From Dioscorea cayenensis subsp. rotundata (Eukaryota; Streptophyta; Magnoliopsida; Dioscoreales; Dioscoreaceae): a stretch of 64,000 nt of DNA. Below the pieces are notes generated by a model that was given only the letters and a program-made list of their open reading frames with translations, was not told the DNA's origin and did no database searches. Positions within the stretch are counted from its first letter, which is position 1, and each line of letters starts with the position of its first letter. Positions 62,101-64,000 of this stretch are shown here, in pieces. A program made the position numbers and the translations under genes. The DNA is taken from NCBI RefSeq assembly GCF_009730915.1, contig NC_052472.1:1240001-1304000 (forward strand), written 5' to 3'.

Positions 62101-62280
62101 TTTGAGGGTCCATGGGGTTTAGGGTTTTTAGGTTTTAGCATTTAGGTCTAGGGGTTTAGAGTTAGGAGTTTACGGTTTAGTTTTTAGGGTTTTATAGTTT
62201 TAAGAATTTTAGAGTTTTGGGCTTAGGATTTTATAGTGTTTAAGGTTTAGAGTTTAGGATTTTATAGCGTTTTATAGAAT
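62101..62280. repeat. Degenerate telomere-like (TTTAGGG) tract
   Basis: About 180 bases are dominated by variants of TTTAGGG and GGGTTTAG (GGTTTAGGGTTTTTAGG, GGGGTTTAGAGTTAGG, TTTAGTTTTTAGGG), all in the same orientation. It may be a decayed interstitial telomeric repeat or a T/G-biased simple repeat. Confidence 0.5.
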
Positions 62281-64000
62281 TTTTCACTTGATCAAAAAAT
62301 CTTGAGAAATTATTCATATCATCCCTCCAAGTTTCTCAATTGATCAAAAAATTGTTGGGTATTTGCGTATTCCCAAAGAATCCTTTCTTTTTATGATAGT
62401 TTATTTTTCAGTCATTTTTGTCAGAAAAGTAGTTGGCGTTAACAAAATGCCCTCAATTTTTTTAAACGAAAACACATAATATTTAACGAAAATGTAACAT
62501 ATTAAATAAAAACTTACGTGGTTACATGTAAACATGCAATATTAAATAAAAAATATATTTAATAAGCAGGAAGTATATTTTGTAAATGAGGCAAAATTAG
62601 ATTTTTATATAAAATAAACTGATGGAGTGAGCCGTGTGTATTGTAAAAAAAAAAGTAAACTGAAAAAAGAAAGACTGCCGAGGATATTGAAATATAGAGG
62701 GATTGCAGAGGATATTTGAAAAGTTGCAAGGACTAATAAATAACTTTCTCTTATTTTTTTTTATTGCTTTATCACAATTTTCTTTTTATATCTAAGAATC
62801 AATCTATACCATGTTTATTATTTATTTTTACTTAACTACAAAATTTTACATACCATAGATTCTAGATTATCTTTATAAAGGATTTGTTTAGCTTTATATT
62901 AAATAATTTTATTTCATTTTAGGTTAAAAACATTGATAAAAGGAGTTATTTTGAGCAGAATATAAATATGCATTTCTCTTTACCCTATATATATATATAT
63001 ATATTTATATTCAGTTTTTAGCTTAATAAAATTAGTTTGTATACAATTTTTTTATAATTTTTTAAATAAAAAAATGAAACTAACAAATATATTTTACATA
63101 TAATAAGACAATGTCAATTAATAATTTCCAAATTAGTGATGTTGAAGAAGTGATTAAATATTTTTTTTATTTGTAAAAAATAATATTTTAGTAGTGATCA
63201 TGAGATTATCATCACTATGTATCATACTAATTTAATTGATTACTAATTAATAGATCCCCATGTTTATTGTTTAATGCCATGAAGACAATGATAAAACTTT
63301 AGTAGGATTATTTCTATCTTGTATTTTAAATCCTCTAAGCTTCTTCATGCCTAAAAGTTTGTCCCTAACCCTAACTAGTTCTTGTATACTCTAAAATGTC
63401 ACATTTTTAATTTTTGTAATATTAATAAATAATACTATTATATATTATAAAACATAAAAATCTATAATATATTTATATATTTCCAACGACATAGTTAAGT
63501 TTTTATTTACTATGATTTAACGTAAAAACTAATCTCAATCTTGATTCCAAAAAAAAAACTGTAATTTAAAATGAAATTCAAACTTTTATTGAGCCAACTT
63601 CAAAGTGTTTAATTTGAAAGGTTGAAATTTCTAATTAAATTTGTGTTTTTATTAAGTAAAAAAAAAATTATTAATTTTTAACCCGCTTAATTTTTTTTAG
63701 TAAAAACAAAGCTTTGAATCAGTCTGGTATGAAATACTGAGAACTCTATTGAAAATATTTCTTTCTTACTCAATATTTATTATTTAAATAACTTAATTCT
63801 CTATCACTTAGACCAACTTTTGATAATTTTTCTGAGATGAATTAACCGTGCACATCAATAGATTGGTTGATTTTTATCCCTGTTGTAATAGTCAAACAAA
63901 ATGATTTGAACATGAAATTGAAGCTGCCAAAAGGCCCCCACAAAATAATGACATTGCATGGGTTTGTTGTACAGTGTGTGAACATGACTACCGCAATTGG
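62281..64000. other. AT-rich intergenic DNA at the window end
   Basis: No gene, RNA or transposon end is seen. It includes a (TA)n tract near 62987-63003 and many A/T runs. Confidence 0.5.

Noticed and set aside
1-64000. CRISPR arrays, bacterial operons, phage or prokaryotic attachment sites
   Set aside because: The window is plant nuclear DNA; no regular repeat-spacer structure was seen.
1-64000. tRNA, rRNA or other structured RNA genes
   Set aside because: I saw no A/B-box pairs with a cloverleaf or rRNA-like segments by eye; a tRNAscan-SE or Infernal run would settle it.

Overview
The window is nuclear DNA of a seed plant. The evidence is genes split by short GT-AG introns, very AT-rich intergenic DNA with many (AT)n tracts, plant-type retrotransposons, hAT elements and MITEs, and plant protein families (Kunitz/miraculin-like inhibitors, an SRM1/DIVARICATA-type MYB, a plastid-type MurF, a CHR28/FRG-type RING-SNF2 ATPase). 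I cannot name the species. Positions 37084-38083 are exactly 1000 N, a scaffold placeholder.

Layout. (1) 1.3-4.5 kb, + strand: a 12-exon TRM1 gene (tRNA guanine-26 dimethyltransferase) with local frame damage. (2) 5.8-26 kb, - strand: four secreted Kunitz-type (miraculin-like) inhibitor genes, all intronless, a local tandem family. The second and third are separated by a degenerate Ty1/copia element (about 12.2-20.8 kb) that was itself hit inside its integrase region by a 4.0-kb hAT transposon with a perfect 8-bp target duplication. (3) 27-38.6 kb: a repeat block with an LTR-like segment, a hAT-type MITE, and an old copia relic split by a full-length 6.6-kb L1-like LINE. One LINE target-site duplication touches the N gap, and the copia primer-binding site lies beyond the gap. 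(4) 38.9-41.6 kb, - strand: a two-exon MYB gene. (5) 41.8-48.2 kb: gene-free AT-rich DNA with a tandem duplication carrying a CCGG-rich MITE, repeated primer-binding-site-like motifs and a second, palindromic MITE. (6) 48.26-50.45 kb, + strand: a three-exon MurF ligase gene. (7) 51.2-61.1 kb, - strand: an 11-coding-exon SNF2/RING gene with a probable non-coding first exon. (8) 61.1-64 kb: its promoter, a degenerate telomere-like tract and AT-rich DNA.

The genes do not form a functional cluster. TRM1 and the SNF2 gene are probably housekeeping genes; both have clusters of TGGGCY (site II) motifs upstream. The inhibitor genes are a lineage-type defence/storage family with TATA promoters. CHR28-type proteins are linked in Arabidopsis to RNA-directed DNA methylation, but its presence near so many transposons is most simply chance.

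I did not find a convincing undescribed biological system. The best leads are the compensated indels in TRM1, the divergent inhibitor loops and the shared upstream block of the Kunitz cluster, and the nested-transposon history across the assembly gap.
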